DNA from: Calidifontibacillus oryziterrae | Lineage (GTDB): Bacteria > Bacillota > Bacilli > Bacillales > Bacillaceae_J | Assembly: GCF_000331575.1 (NCBI RefSeq) | Contig: NZ_ANOK01000005.1 | Coordinates: 124,001-188,000 of the forward strand | Direction of reading: 5' to 3' | DNA: 64,000 nucleotides | In this document: positions 9,340 to 18,056 of the stretch, piece after piece | How positions within the stretch are numbered: the stretch's first letter is position 1 | How the letters are laid out: every line of letters starts with the position of its first letter | Made by a program: the position numbers and the translations under genes | Notes under the pieces: model-generated | What the model was told of the DNA's origin: nothing | Seen by the model: the letters and a program-made list of their open reading frames with translations, nothing else | Databases searched by the model: none

Positions 9340-10404
9340 TTAATTACTTGACTTTATCATCTTTTCAGCAAGCATAAATATTTCCTCTTTTTTAAGAACA
9401 TTTCCGACATCTGTTATCGTATATTGTAATCCTTCTTCTTCCCACATAAGCGTGTCTCCAATTCCATACTGACCTTCTAATAACTGAGCATTTTGTCCAT
9501 GTACTTGATAATCATTTGAAAATGTCTCAGAATTTTCAACTTGATTTATCGTAAACAAGAAATAGGTAAATCCATCTTTCATATAAGTAATACTTATCGT
9601 TTTTTCACCTAGATTTATTATAGGTTGCATTTGAATTTCTTCTGATGAAGGGAAATAATAAAATGACTTACCTAATAGATTTTGAGCTTCTTCGATTGTT
9701 ATCGTTGGTGGTTGCTCATCCTTTACCAACTTGACATCTTTAGGAAGATGTAATGCAAATAAATCATCGCTGATCTCAATATTCATTTGATAGTCTTTAA
9801 TTAATGTTTCCTGGCGAGCATTTCCAAATTCACTACTAATTTTCTTCATAACCCATTTCTCTTGGTCAATCCAAAACTCTTGATTTCCAATAATGCCATT
9901 TGGATCTTTTGCGATAGCTTTCAAATGGTAGGTTAAAACACCATCTACCTTTTCTTCGCCTATAAACGTAATTTCGTGCGTCTTAGCCAAATCGTTTAAT
10001 CCTTGGATGAAGGAATCGATTAACGAATTAGGTTGGTCTACATGAGTAGTAGGCGCACCCATTACAACTGCATTTTCATCTCCTTCTCTGTATAAAATTC
10101 TCTCAACTCCATCAAAAACTGTATATCTTACCGGACCGTTCTCTGCAAAAATTTCATATCGAAAGCGACCGGTTCCATAATCATGCCATACTTTTAACGT
10201 TTCCTCAGTTAGAACTTTGTTATTTTCAGAAGTTACTGTGACCATCTCTTGATAAAAGGATTTTGGCACTTTCAATTGCTCATGCTGCTTTAAAAGCTCT
10301 TCCACAATTTGCTCTGAGGAAGTATATTGATTCCCTTCCGCACATCCCGTCAATGTTAGTGTTGATGCTAACAAAACACCACATAATAGTTTAGTTATCT
10401 TCAT
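9340..10404 (-). CDS. LolA/RseB-like lipoprotein with a DUF4367-like C-terminus
   Basis: A 354-residue predicted lipoprotein. The signal peptide (residues 1-20) ends in the lipobox LTGC, so it should be anchored on the outer face of the membrane. The middle (about residues 35-220) has the LolA/RseB-like pattern of repeated beta strands (GRFRYEIF, VRYTVFDG, EFWIDQEKWVMKK). The last 110 residues resemble DUF4367 (LMWEEEGLQYTITD). It lies 71 bp downstream of the histidine kinase, so it is probably the last gene of a three-gene signalling operon. A role as an envelope sensor or accessory to the kinase is an inference from this position. Confidence 0.72.
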   Translation of the reverse strand: MKITKLLCGVLLASTLTLTGCAEGNQYTSSEQIVEELLKQHEQLKVPKSFYQEMVTVTSENNKVLTEETLKVWHDYGTGRFRYEIFAENGPVRYTVFDGVERILYREGDENAVVMGAPTTHVDQPNSLIDSFIQGLNDLAKTHEITFIGEEKVDGVLTYHLKAIAKDPNGIIGNQEFWIDQEKWVMKKISSEFGNARQETLIKDYQMNIEISDDLFALHLPKDVKLVKDEQPPTITIEEAQNLLGKSFYYFPSSEEIQMQPIINLGEKTISITYMKDGFTYFLFTINQVENSETFSNDYQVHGQNAQLLEGQYGIGDTLMWEEEGLQYTITDVGNVLKKEEIFMLAEKMIKSSN

Positions 10405-10475
10405 ATTCTTTTCTCCTCTGGTTCAGGGGGAAATATTATAACACTTTTCCATAGATAAAGAACCATTCTCCCCGA

Positions 10476-11933
10476 TCATTTTTTGTAAAATGGAAGCCAA
10501 CAAACAATTGTTGTCCCATGGTCTGCTTCTGAATAGAGTTCAATCATGCCCTCATGCTTTTCGATAATTATTTTGGCAATACTAAGTCCAAGTCCTGTAC
10601 CCGTATCAGACTTTGTTCGGGCTTCTTCGACCTGATATAGAGGTTGAAAAACCTTTGGTTGATCCTTTTCAGGAATTACTTGACCTTCATTTTGGACAAC
10701 GACTATGAAGCCATGTTCACGATACTTCATAATAGATTGTCTTGCAACTGGAAAAATCCATTGTGGTAATGAATCTATCTCAGAAAAAGCACCTAGCCAA
10801 ATTCGTTCGTTCGCTCTCGTAAATTTGATCGCATTCGTAACAAGATTATCGATTACACGAACCATTTCCTTGCTATTAACAAAAATTGTCCCCGTCACAC
10901 TAATTTGTTGTGTTAATATAATCTGCTTTTCATCACATAATTTTTCGTAGCCACTAAGAAGCATTTCAAAATATTCTTCCGCATCAACAACGACACGTTC
11001 CATTTTTTTCTCATCCGATTGAAGCAGTGTGTAAATTGTCAAATCATCCAACATTTGTTTCATATAATCTGCCTTACCTATAATCACATCAATATACTCG
11101 TTTCTTTCTCCATCTGTTATATTTGTTTGTTTTAATGATTCACTATAAGCTCTCATCGATGTTAATGGTGTTTTTAAATCATGGGATATTGATGCGATGA
11201 TAAATTCTTTTCCCTTCTGTTCCTGTTGAACCTTCGTTTGAGTTAAGGTTAATAGTTTGCGCATCTTCTCAAAATGTTGAATTAATACTCCGATTTCATC
11301 TTTTCCAGCCCGAATCTCAGCAACGCTTTTGCCAGCTGCAAAGTCAGTCATTTGTCTCATTAATTGAGTTAGTGGTATTGTTAATTTACGCTTTACAAGT
11401 AATATGATAAAAGTGTAAATCGCTATGAAACTTAGAAAAAAGAGGAAGGTAATCAAATTTCTTTTCTCATTCATTTTTTGAATGTTATCTACCCTAGTAA
11501 TCTCAATTTCGTAAAAGCCGATAATCGTACCATTTAAAAATACTGGTTTCTTAATAGTATGTGCTCGTAGACCAGAACGGAGCTTATATAAGTCCTGATA
11601 AAGCTCTTCCTTTGCTAGCTTTGAGGAAAAGTACGCATTTTGATGGCTACTAAATAACGGTACACCCTCTGCATTAAATAAACGAATACTTTCGTAATCT
11701 GTCGTTAACGTATTTAATTCGTCTATATACTGATTCGAATTACTATACAGAGAAGGATTCTGTAACTTTTTTTCAAGCTTTGCAATCGTAGTATTTGCAT
11801 CAAGGTAATCATGAAATAACTGTTGGTTATTCGTTGATTGCAACCAAATGTAAAAACAATAGGCTGATAATAACGGTAACACCATTACAATAAAATAACT
11901 AATCGCAAGCCATGTTCTCAATTTCATACGCAA
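10476..11933 (-). CDS. membrane sensor histidine kinase
   Basis: A 485-residue kinase with TM1 at about 8-30, an extracellular domain of about 130 residues, TM2 at about 164-184, a HAMP linker (LTQLMRQMTDFAAGKS), the phosphoacceptor H-box in SISHDLKTPLTSMRAY and a HATPase domain with the N-box DNLVTNAIKFT and G-box TGTGLGLSIAKI. Its start overlaps the end of the response-regulator gene by 10 bp, so the two are a coupled pair. The ligand sensed by the extracellular domain is unknown. Confidence 0.93.
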   Translation of the reverse strand: MRMKLRTWLAISYFIVMVLPLLSAYCFYIWLQSTNNQQLFHDYLDANTTIAKLEKKLQNPSLYSNSNQYIDELNTLTTDYESIRLFNAEGVPLFSSHQNAYFSSKLAKEELYQDLYKLRSGLRAHTIKKPVFLNGTIIGFYEIEITRVDNIQKMNEKRNLITFLFFLSFIAIYTFIILLVKRKLTIPLTQLMRQMTDFAAGKSVAEIRAGKDEIGVLIQHFEKMRKLLTLTQTKVQQEQKGKEFIIASISHDLKTPLTSMRAYSESLKQTNITDGERNEYIDVIIGKADYMKQMLDDLTIYTLLQSDEKKMERVVVDAEEYFEMLLSGYEKLCDEKQIILTQQISVTGTIFVNSKEMVRVIDNLVTNAIKFTRANERIWLGAFSEIDSLPQWIFPVARQSIMKYREHGFIVVVQNEGQVIPEKDQPKVFQPLYQVEEARTKSDTGTGLGLSIAKIIIEKHEGMIELYSEADHGTTIVCWLPFYKK

Positions 11934-12634
11934 ACCTCACCAATAAAACGATATCCCATTCCCCAAACAGTTTGGATAAAAATCGGTTGTTTAATTGGGT
12001 CGTTAAGCTTAGTACGTATGCTTTTAATATGAACCGTTATTGTATTGTTACCTTCAACATCTGGATGATTCCATATGTGCTCATACAACTCCTTCTTCGA
12101 AAAAACTCTGCCTGGGTTCGCTATCAGTAGTACCAGTAATGCATATTCTTTAGATGTTAACGCTACTTCTGCACCGTTTAATGTTACTATTTTATTGTAA
12201 AAATCAATACTTAAACCAGACTGGAATGTTAGCCGTTCATTATTTTCAAATTGCTCACGATGATATCTTCGGAACCTGCGCAGATGAGATTCAATCCGCG
12301 CCTCCAATTCTAGTAAACTAAAAGGTTTCGTCAAATAATCGTCTGCTCCCCCTCTAAAGCCCCTCACTTTATCGTCGTCTTCATGCCTTGCACTGATAAT
12401 TAATAAAGGAACATCATCCGTCTCGAGCCGAATGTGTTTAACCAGAGTGAATCCATCCATTTCCGGAAGCATTAAGTCAATAATAACTAAATCGTAATGG
12501 TTTGCCTGAAAATCATCCCAGCCTTCCTGACCAGTCGAAGCCCAAGTCACCGCATATCCTTTTCTTTGTAAATGATCACGTATTATTCTTGCTATTTCTA
12601 AGTCATCTTCCACCACTAAAACATGAATGCTCAC
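11924..12634 (-). CDS. OmpR-family response regulator
   Basis: A 236-residue regulator. The receiver domain (1-120) has the acidic pair in VVEDD, the phosphoacceptor aspartate in LVIIDLMLPEMDG and the conserved lysine in YLTKPF. The C-terminal winged helix (about 140-232) has the recognition helix in NTITVHIKSIRTKL and the wing VWGMGYRF. It is the first gene of the operon with the overlapping histidine kinase and the lipoprotein. The regulon is not evident from this window. Confidence 0.94.
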   Translation of the reverse strand: MSIHVLVVEDDLEIARIIRDHLQRKGYAVTWASTGQEGWDDFQANHYDLVIIDLMLPEMDGFTLVKHIRLETDDVPLLIISARHEDDDKVRGFRGGADDYLTKPFSLLELEARIESHLRRFRRYHREQFENNERLTFQSGLSIDFYNKIVTLNGAEVALTSKEYALLVLLIANPGRVFSKKELYEHIWNHPDVEGNNTITVHIKSIRTKLNDPIKQPIFIQTVWGMGYRFIGEVCV

Positions 12635-12920
12635 CTGCTTACCTCCCCTGATTACGAGTATAAATGGAAAATTTGGTTAATCTATAAATTTAATAAATTC
12701 TTTATTTTTTAGGGCCGTTCACCTACCGTATATTACCAATAATAATTTATTTTTTCCTAATAAGGAATTTCAGTTTCCAAATCTGGGTTATTAAGGGGAG
12801 AATAAAGGTAAACTACACACAACAAAGGGTACCCAATTTATGAGCACCCACTAAAATAAAGATTCAATTAACACGTTCAGCGTGTATTATAAAAATAAAT
12901 TACGAAACTTCATCATCCTA

Positions 12921-14486
12921 TTACAAGCTTTTATAGTCATTTGCCTCAAACAGGTCAATTAGCTCGACGTCTTTGTTTTTATCGCTAAAATAACGATATG
13001 TGAAGTCATTTTCGAATAACACTGCATATCTCCCATACCGGTCTTTCACGAGTAAGCTACGGGAATCAAATAGACGTCTATCCTTCGGTTGCTCTACCAG
13101 CCATCGTGGAATTCTTTCTCCTATGCTTGTAAATTCAATCTCAACATTGTACTCAGCCCTCATGCGATATTCAAATACCTCAAACTGAAGTTGACCAACT
13201 GCACCTAAAATAACATCATCATTGGAGTCTTGTTTGAACAATTGGATTGCTCCTTCTTGCACAAGCTGCTCAATTCCTTTTTTAAACTGCTTTGATTTCA
13301 TAACGTTTTTCACGCGTACTTTCCGGAACATTTCCGGCGGGAATTGTGGTAGCTCGCGATAATGAATCTGCTCTTTTCCTTCAGTCAGTGTATCGCCGAT
13401 TTGATACATATTAGGATCATAGATTCCAATAATGTCACCTGCATATGCTTCCTCAACCGTTTCGCGACTTGAAGCAAGAAATTGCTGGGTCTGATTAAGA
13501 TTAATGGTTTTACCCGTTCTTGTTAATTGGACACTCATGCCACGCTGAAATTTACCTGAGCAAATCCGTAAAAAAGCAATTCGGTCGCGATGTGCTGGAT
13601 TCATATTTGCTTGGATTTTAAAAATATAGCCTGTAAAAATAGGTGTATCAGGACTAACCATGCCATCATCTGTCTTTCGCGGTTTTGGCGGCGACGCAAA
13701 CCGAATGAATGTATCAAAAAATGTGTGAACGCCAAAATTAGCAAGGGCGCTCCCAAAAAATACAGGTGTCAGTTCACCCTTCATCACCCGTTCAGCACTA
13801 AATTCATTTCCCGCTTCATCTAAAAGCTCGAGCTCATCAAATACCGACGCAAACAAGGGATTTTCACTTTTATTTAATTCTCCTAAAGGAACAACCTCCT
13901 CTTTTTCATCGCCCATATAACGAACAAATTGATCGTTAAAACGATCAATAATTCCTAAAAATCGCTTTCCCATTCCAACTGGCCAGTTCATTGGATACGA
14001 TTCAATTCCGAGAACATCCTCAATTTCTGATAATAGCTCAAGCGGTTCTTTCCCTTCACGATCAAGCTTATTTATAAATGTAAAGATCGGAATCCCTCTC
14101 ATCCTACAAACTTTAAATAGCTTGATCGTTTGGGGCTCTACTCCTTTTACGGAGTCAATAATCATTACAACGCTGTCGACTGCTGTTAACGTCCGGTAGG
14201 TGTCTTCGCTAAAATCCTCATGTCCAGGAGTGTCTAATATATTAACGTAATAATTTTCGTATGGAAAACTCATTACACTAGATGTAACTGATATCCCTCT
14301 TTTTTTCTCGATTTCCATCCAATCCGAGGTTGCGTACTTGCCTGTTTTTTTACCTTTAACCGTTCCTGCTTCACGTATAATATTTCCAAACAACAATAGT
14401 TTTTCTGTCATTGTCGTTTTCCCAGCATCGGGATGCGATATAATTGCAAATGTCCGCCTATGATTAACTTGTTCTTTTATACTCAT
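12921..14486 (-). CDS. prfC: peptide chain release factor 3
   Basis: A 521-residue translational GTPase that recycles RF1/RF2 from the ribosome after termination. G1 is [10 protein letters not shown], the switch I/G2 region contains [11 protein letters not shown]3 is [14 protein letters not shown] and G4 is FINKLDRE, the order and wording of RF3 rather than EF-G. Length matches the family. It is a single gene on the minus strand. The 286-bp region between it and the response-regulator operon shows only a weak hairpin. Confidence 0.95.
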   Translation of the reverse strand: MSIKEQVNHRRTFAIISHPDAGKTTMTEKLLLFGNIIREAGTVKGKKTGKYATSDWMEIEKKRGISVTSSVMSFPYENYYVNILDTPGHEDFSEDTYRTLTAVDSVVMIIDSVKGVEPQTIKLFKVCRMRGIPIFTFINKLDREGKEPLELLSEIEDVLGIESYPMNWPVGMGKRFLGIIDRFNDQFVRYMGDEKEEVVPLGELNKSENPLFASVFDELELLDEAGNEFSAERVMKGELTPVFFGSALANFGVHTFFDTFIRFASPPKPRKTDDGMVSPDTPIFTGYIFKIQANMNPAHRDRIAFLRICSGKFQRGMSVQLTRTGKTINLNQTQQFLASSRETVEEAYAGDIIGIYDPNMYQIGDTLTEGKEQIHYRELPQFPPEMFRKVRVKNVMKSKQFKKGIEQLVQEGAIQLFKQDSNDDVILGAVGQLQFEVFEYRMRAEYNVEIEFTSIGERIPRWLVEQPKDRRLFDSRSLLVKDRYGRYAVLFENDFTYRYFSDKNKDVELIDLFEANDYKSL

Positions 14487-14549
14487 GACTCATTTCCTCT
14501 CAATTTTTTCACTTCCTAAATATATCACAAGGAATTTATGAAGGAAAAG

Positions 14550-14592
14550 AGCAAATAGAAAGAGGTTGAAATTTATCTGTTCAACCTCTTTA
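14550..14592 (-). terminator. terminator at the end of the BMC-region operon
   Basis: A perfect 12-bp inverted repeat AAAGAGGTTGAA / TTCAACCTCTTT, followed on the minus strand by CTATTTGC. It ends transcripts coming from the CoA-transferase-like genes and marks the downstream limit of the BMC locus. Confidence 0.75.
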
Positions 14593-14600
14593 CGAAAATT

Positions 14601-14746
14601 TAAGTCATAGTTCCTGACTTAAATCTCTCCTTATGAAAATTTCAAGTCATAGTTCCTGACTTAAATCTCCCTTATGAAAATTTCAAGTCATAGTTCCTGA
14701 CTTAAATCTCTCTTTACGAAAATTTAAGTCATAGTTCCTGACTTAA
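14601..14746. repeat. four tandem ~41-bp repeats, each a hairpin (AAGTCA/TGACTT)
   Basis: Four copies of a 40-42 bp unit, each containing the small hairpin AAGTCATAGTTCCTGACTT, lie between the last gene of the BMC operon and its terminator. Confidence 0.85.
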
Positions 14747-14785
14747 ATCTCCCTTATAATATAGAAAGCCTTACAATATTAATAA

Positions 14786-15511
14786 TTAAAACTCAATTGA
14801 CCGATAATCGTATGGATCAATTTTTTTTAACATCGCAAGCTGGTCGTTAGTTGGTGCTTTTGTAGTTTTAATTTCATCATAAATTAGATTGAAACCTGTA
14901 TTTTCTTTAACCTCCTCTAAACTAGAAGTTGGATGAACCGAATCTAAATGGAGCTTACCGTTTTTATATTCAAATACGCATAGAGGCGTAACAATTTTCC
15001 AAAGGTTACCCCTTGTTGTGATGAAATCAACTTTTTCAACAAAAGTACGTTTATCATGTTTTGTCCGCCAAATAATTGCTTTTTTGGCTGTTGGAATTAG
15101 CACGGCACTTCCCGCTCCACCAGGAAGGCGAACCTTTGGTTTTTTATAGGAGCCAATAACTGAAGCATTAACATTCCCATTGATATCGAATTGGATTCCA
15201 CTTAGAAAGGCAACATCTAATCCGCCACGCATCGATAGGTCAAAAATTTCTTGGAGTGGAAAATATGCTTCCGAATTCTCTACCAAATCACTACCAGCTG
15301 ATGAATATCCTGCTTTTTTAATAGAAGCTGGATTTACACCACCAGGAATATTTAGATGAACTAAGTTCGGAGCATGCATCTGTTTTGCTAAATGCATTGC
15401 CACCATTGGGAGGTGTGAGGATACACCATGGAAGACAGATTCATAATCCTGGAGAAAATTTGCGATCGCGCAAGTCATGACATCGCTAACTCTATATTGT
15501 GAATTCCTCAT
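14786..15511 (-). CDS. CoA-transferase-fold beta subunit (GctB/IpdB-like), catalytic Glu apparently absent
   Basis: A 241-residue protein of the class I CoA-transferase superfamily, resembling glutaconate CoA-transferase subunit B through GIQFDINGNVNASVIG, PGGAGSAV, the RTFVEKVDFITT stretch and HPTSSLEEVKENTGF. In true transferases of this group a glutamate sits in an ESG-type motif near residue 54. Here the equivalent stretch reads HLNIPGGVNP, so the nucleophile appears to be missing, as in the IpdAB ring-opening hydrolases. It overlaps the alpha gene by 4 bp and ends the 17-gene BMC run. Its substrate is unknown. Confidence 0.8.
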   Translation of the reverse strand: MRNSQYRVSDVMTCAIANFLQDYESVFHGVSSHLPMVAMHLAKQMHAPNLVHLNIPGGVNPASIKKAGYSSAGSDLVENSEAYFPLQEIFDLSMRGGLDVAFLSGIQFDINGNVNASVIGSYKKPKVRLPGGAGSAVLIPTAKKAIIWRTKHDKRTFVEKVDFITTRGNLWKIVTPLCVFEYKNGKLHLDSVHPTSSLEEVKENTGFNLIYDEIKTTKAPTNDQLAMLKKIDPYDYRSIEF

Positions 15512-16368
15512 AAGCGTATTGCCGTCCTTTCTCCAGCATAATCTTTACTTTCATAGTTTTTTAAATAAGAATGAGCGATTTCGTCCTTCCCCTTCATTTT
15601 TATAAATGCCGTGAGAACTTTATCATCGATATCATATTTCTTATAACAAGCCGTTGGACTAGCGCCATTTGGTGCGTGGACAATGGCATGTACAAGAAAT
15701 CCGGGAATATCAATATTTTCGTGTGCAACCTTCATTCTACTCTCGGGGATAATTTGTTCTGCAGTGATAATCACCTTTTTGGCAGCACGACTAATAATGA
15801 CATCCTCAAACTTAGGTCCGTAAATTCGCGCATTGCCTTTTGTATCACATTCTTGTACATGAATTACAGCAACATCAGGAACTAAAGATTTCACTAACGT
15901 AATCGGTTCCCCGCTGAAGGGATCTTCGACAACTACAAAATAATCATTTTCTAATAATAAATCGCCGGCATTTAAACCTCTAACTGGCATAAACGGAACA
16001 TTCATTGTTGCTGCTCTTAACGCACTAATTACAGTGTAACAGGCATGTTCATTTGCGGTTACAACTCCTTCTTGTACAGCCTTTCGATAATGTGTCGCGA
16101 GTCCATATTTTGTCTCATAGCTTACAAATCCAGCATGTACAGCTCGAACATTTTCCAACGCACAAAGTAAATCGATCTCATGTGCAGCCGCAGTTTTCAC
16201 AATTGTTAAGTTCCTTTTGCTTTGCCTCGCCATTTCACGCACGAAAGACATAGGTGCACGATGTAATACATTACCACCAAAAGCAACCATATCTCCATTT
16301 TGGACAAGTGCAACCGCATCCTTCAAGCTCAAAACCTTTTTCATTTTCCGCATCACCACTGTTTCCAT
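15508..16368 (-). CDS. CoA-transferase-fold alpha subunit (GctA/IpdA-like)
   Basis: A 286-residue partner of the overlapping beta subunit. It begins with the family pattern LSLKDAVALVQNGDMVAFGG and contains NVPFMPVRGLNAGDLL and VKSLVPDVAVIHVQECDTKGN, typical of GctA/IpdA proteins. No strong ribosome binding site precedes the first ATG; MKKVLSLKD, nine codons later, is an alternative start. It follows the CoA-disulfide-reductase-like gene by 66 bp. With the modified beta subunit, the pair may be a CoA-ester hydrolase or C-C lyase rather than a transferase. Confidence 0.8.
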   Translation of the reverse strand: METVVMRKMKKVLSLKDAVALVQNGDMVAFGGNVLHRAPMSFVREMARQSKRNLTIVKTAAAHEIDLLCALENVRAVHAGFVSYETKYGLATHYRKAVQEGVVTANEHACYTVISALRAATMNVPFMPVRGLNAGDLLLENDYFVVVEDPFSGEPITLVKSLVPDVAVIHVQECDTKGNARIYGPKFEDVIISRAAKKVIITAEQIIPESRMKVAHENIDIPGFLVHAIVHAPNGASPTACYKKYDIDDKVLTAFIKMKGKDEIAHSYLKNYESKDYAGERTAIRL

Positions 16369-16434
16369 TTTTTGACGGGGTCAGGAACCTCTATGGCACC
16401 CTCCCTGGACACCTCCCTGGCACCGTATTCCATT

Positions 16435-17769
16435 CTATTTGACAGCGTTGCTTGCAATATGAACCGCATCCCACACCCCAGCAAAAGGCGGAGCATAGCA
16501 TAAATCTGTCATACCGAGATCATCCGCTGTCATGTTATTATGAATGGCTACCGCAAATACATCGATTCTTAATACGACACCCTTGTTACCGATGGCTTGG
16601 GCACCTAGTATCCGCTTTGATCGTTTTTCACATATTAGCTTTATCCAAATGGGTGTTTGATCAGGATAATAACGAGGATGATCGGCGCTTTCGACAAATA
16701 CTGTTGTGTAATCAATCGCTAAATTCTTTGCATCAATTTCTGATAACCCTGTCCGCCCCAGTTCTAGATCAAACACTTTGATTGCCGCGCTTCCTAGCGT
16801 ACCAACATATTTATTGTGTCCTCCAGCTATGTTAACACCAGCGAGACGACCGGTTTTGTTGGCATTTGTTCCAAGCGGGATATACGTATTCTCCTCCCTT
16901 ACTTTGTGATAAACTTGGGCGCAGTCCCCGGCAGAATAAATATCTTCAATGTTTGTTCGCATTTCACGGTCAATAATGACCGCACCATTTTGCGCTAGGG
17001 AAATTCCTGAACCAGCTAAAAACTTAGTTGCAGGCTTTACCCCAATTGAAAGCAGGACTAAGTCTGCCTCATATACGCCTTTATCGGTTCTAACACCTTT
17101 AACTCTTTCATTTCCGATAAAACCTTCAACCTTCTCTCCAAGGTTTAATTGAACACCATGTTTTCGTAATTCCTTTTCTGCTAGATCAGTTATTTCTTGA
17201 TCAAATGTTTGTAAAATTCGATTAGAAAGCTCAATGACACGAACATTTTTCCCTAAAAAAGACATTGCTTCTGCAACTTCTATACCAATATATCCACCGC
17301 CGACAATTACTACATCGCGAATATTTTGCTCGTTTGCAATTTCTTTTAATTCAATTCCATCCTCTAACGTTTTCAAAACATGAATCCCCGGAAGTTTAAC
17401 CCCCTCTAGTGGTGGTACGACTGGAAAAGTGCCTGTGGAAATCATTAATTTGTCATAGCTGTCTAGGAAAACTTTATGATTGACTAAATCTTTGATCATC
17501 ACTTGCTTTTTCTTCGGTTCAACTTTAACGACTTCATGGTAAAGATGAGTTTGTATATTTAGTTCCTTTTCAAAATGATCCCTCGTTCGAGCGATCATTT
17601 TCGTATAATCATCGTTTTCACCAGACACATAATAGGGCAGTCCACATGCACCATATGAAAGGAAACCACCTTTTTCATAGACCACTACTTGTGCATCTTT
17701 ATGAATTCGTTTTAGCTTTGAGGCAGCAGACATTCCAGCAGCTACCCCACCAATTACGACTAGCTTCAT
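16435..17769 (-). CDS. CoA-disulfide reductase-like FAD/NAD(P) oxidoreductase
   Basis: A single-cysteine pyridine-nucleotide disulfide oxidoreductase of about 444 residues. The N-terminal FAD motif is VIGGVAAGMSAASKLKR, and the redox cysteine lies in FLSYGACGLPYYVSG (about residue 42), the signature of CoA-disulfide reductases and NADH oxidases. The second dinucleotide motif is VVIVGGGYIGIEVAEAM. The dimerisation domain follows, with LGSAAIKVFDLELGRTG. The ATG chosen has AGGAG at 9 bp; a TTG two codons earlier is less well placed. In this locus it may keep CoA reduced or reoxidise NADH for the aldehyde dehydrogenase. Confidence 0.87.
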   Translation of the reverse strand: MKLVVIGGVAAGMSAASKLKRIHKDAQVVVYEKGGFLSYGACGLPYYVSGENDDYTKMIARTRDHFEKELNIQTHLYHEVVKVEPKKKQVMIKDLVNHKVFLDSYDKLMISTGTFPVVPPLEGVKLPGIHVLKTLEDGIELKEIANEQNIRDVVIVGGGYIGIEVAEAMSFLGKNVRVIELSNRILQTFDQEITDLAEKELRKHGVQLNLGEKVEGFIGNERVKGVRTDKGVYEADLVLLSIGVKPATKFLAGSGISLAQNGAVIIDREMRTNIEDIYSAGDCAQVYHKVREENTYIPLGTNANKTGRLAGVNIAGGHNKYVGTLGSAAIKVFDLELGRTGLSEIDAKNLAIDYTTVFVESADHPRYYPDQTPIWIKLICEKRSKRILGAQAIGNKGVVLRIDVFAVAIHNNMTADDLGMTDLCYAPPFAGVWDAVHIASNAVK

Positions 17770-17885
17770 CCGCAACTACTCCTACAACGAAATTGTAGCC
17801 TTCTTCATATTACAATTTCGAAAATTATTTCATTTACCAACATATTTCTGGATTTTACCCTCATTTTTTTGCATTTCCCTCAATG

Positions 17886-18056
17886 TTTCAACACTTTACC
17901 CATATGAATTAGCTATTTACCCATATATTTTCGACCTTTACCCATATGAATTAGCTATTTACCCATATGTTTCAACGCTTTACCCATATGAATTAGCTAT
18001 TTACCCATATGTTTCAGCACTTTACCCATATGAATTAGCTATTTACCCATATATTT
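17886..18056. repeat. four tandem 42-43 bp repeats in the BMC operon
   Basis: Units contain TTTACCCATATGAATTAGC and begin at about 17886, 17928, 17970 and 18012. They abut the stop codon of the binding-protein-like gene and fill the gap before the CoA-disulfide-reductase-like gene. Confidence 0.85.

Noticed and set aside
12860-12920. Small hairpin ACACG / CGTGT as a terminator of prfC
   Set aside because: The stem is only five base pairs and no run of T follows on the minus strand.
16369-16434. Short CCTCCCTGG direct repeats as a possible regulatory site between the CoA-disulfide-reductase-like and CoA-transferase-like genes
   Set aside because: Two short copies only, no symmetry and no terminator-like structure; too little to support a site.
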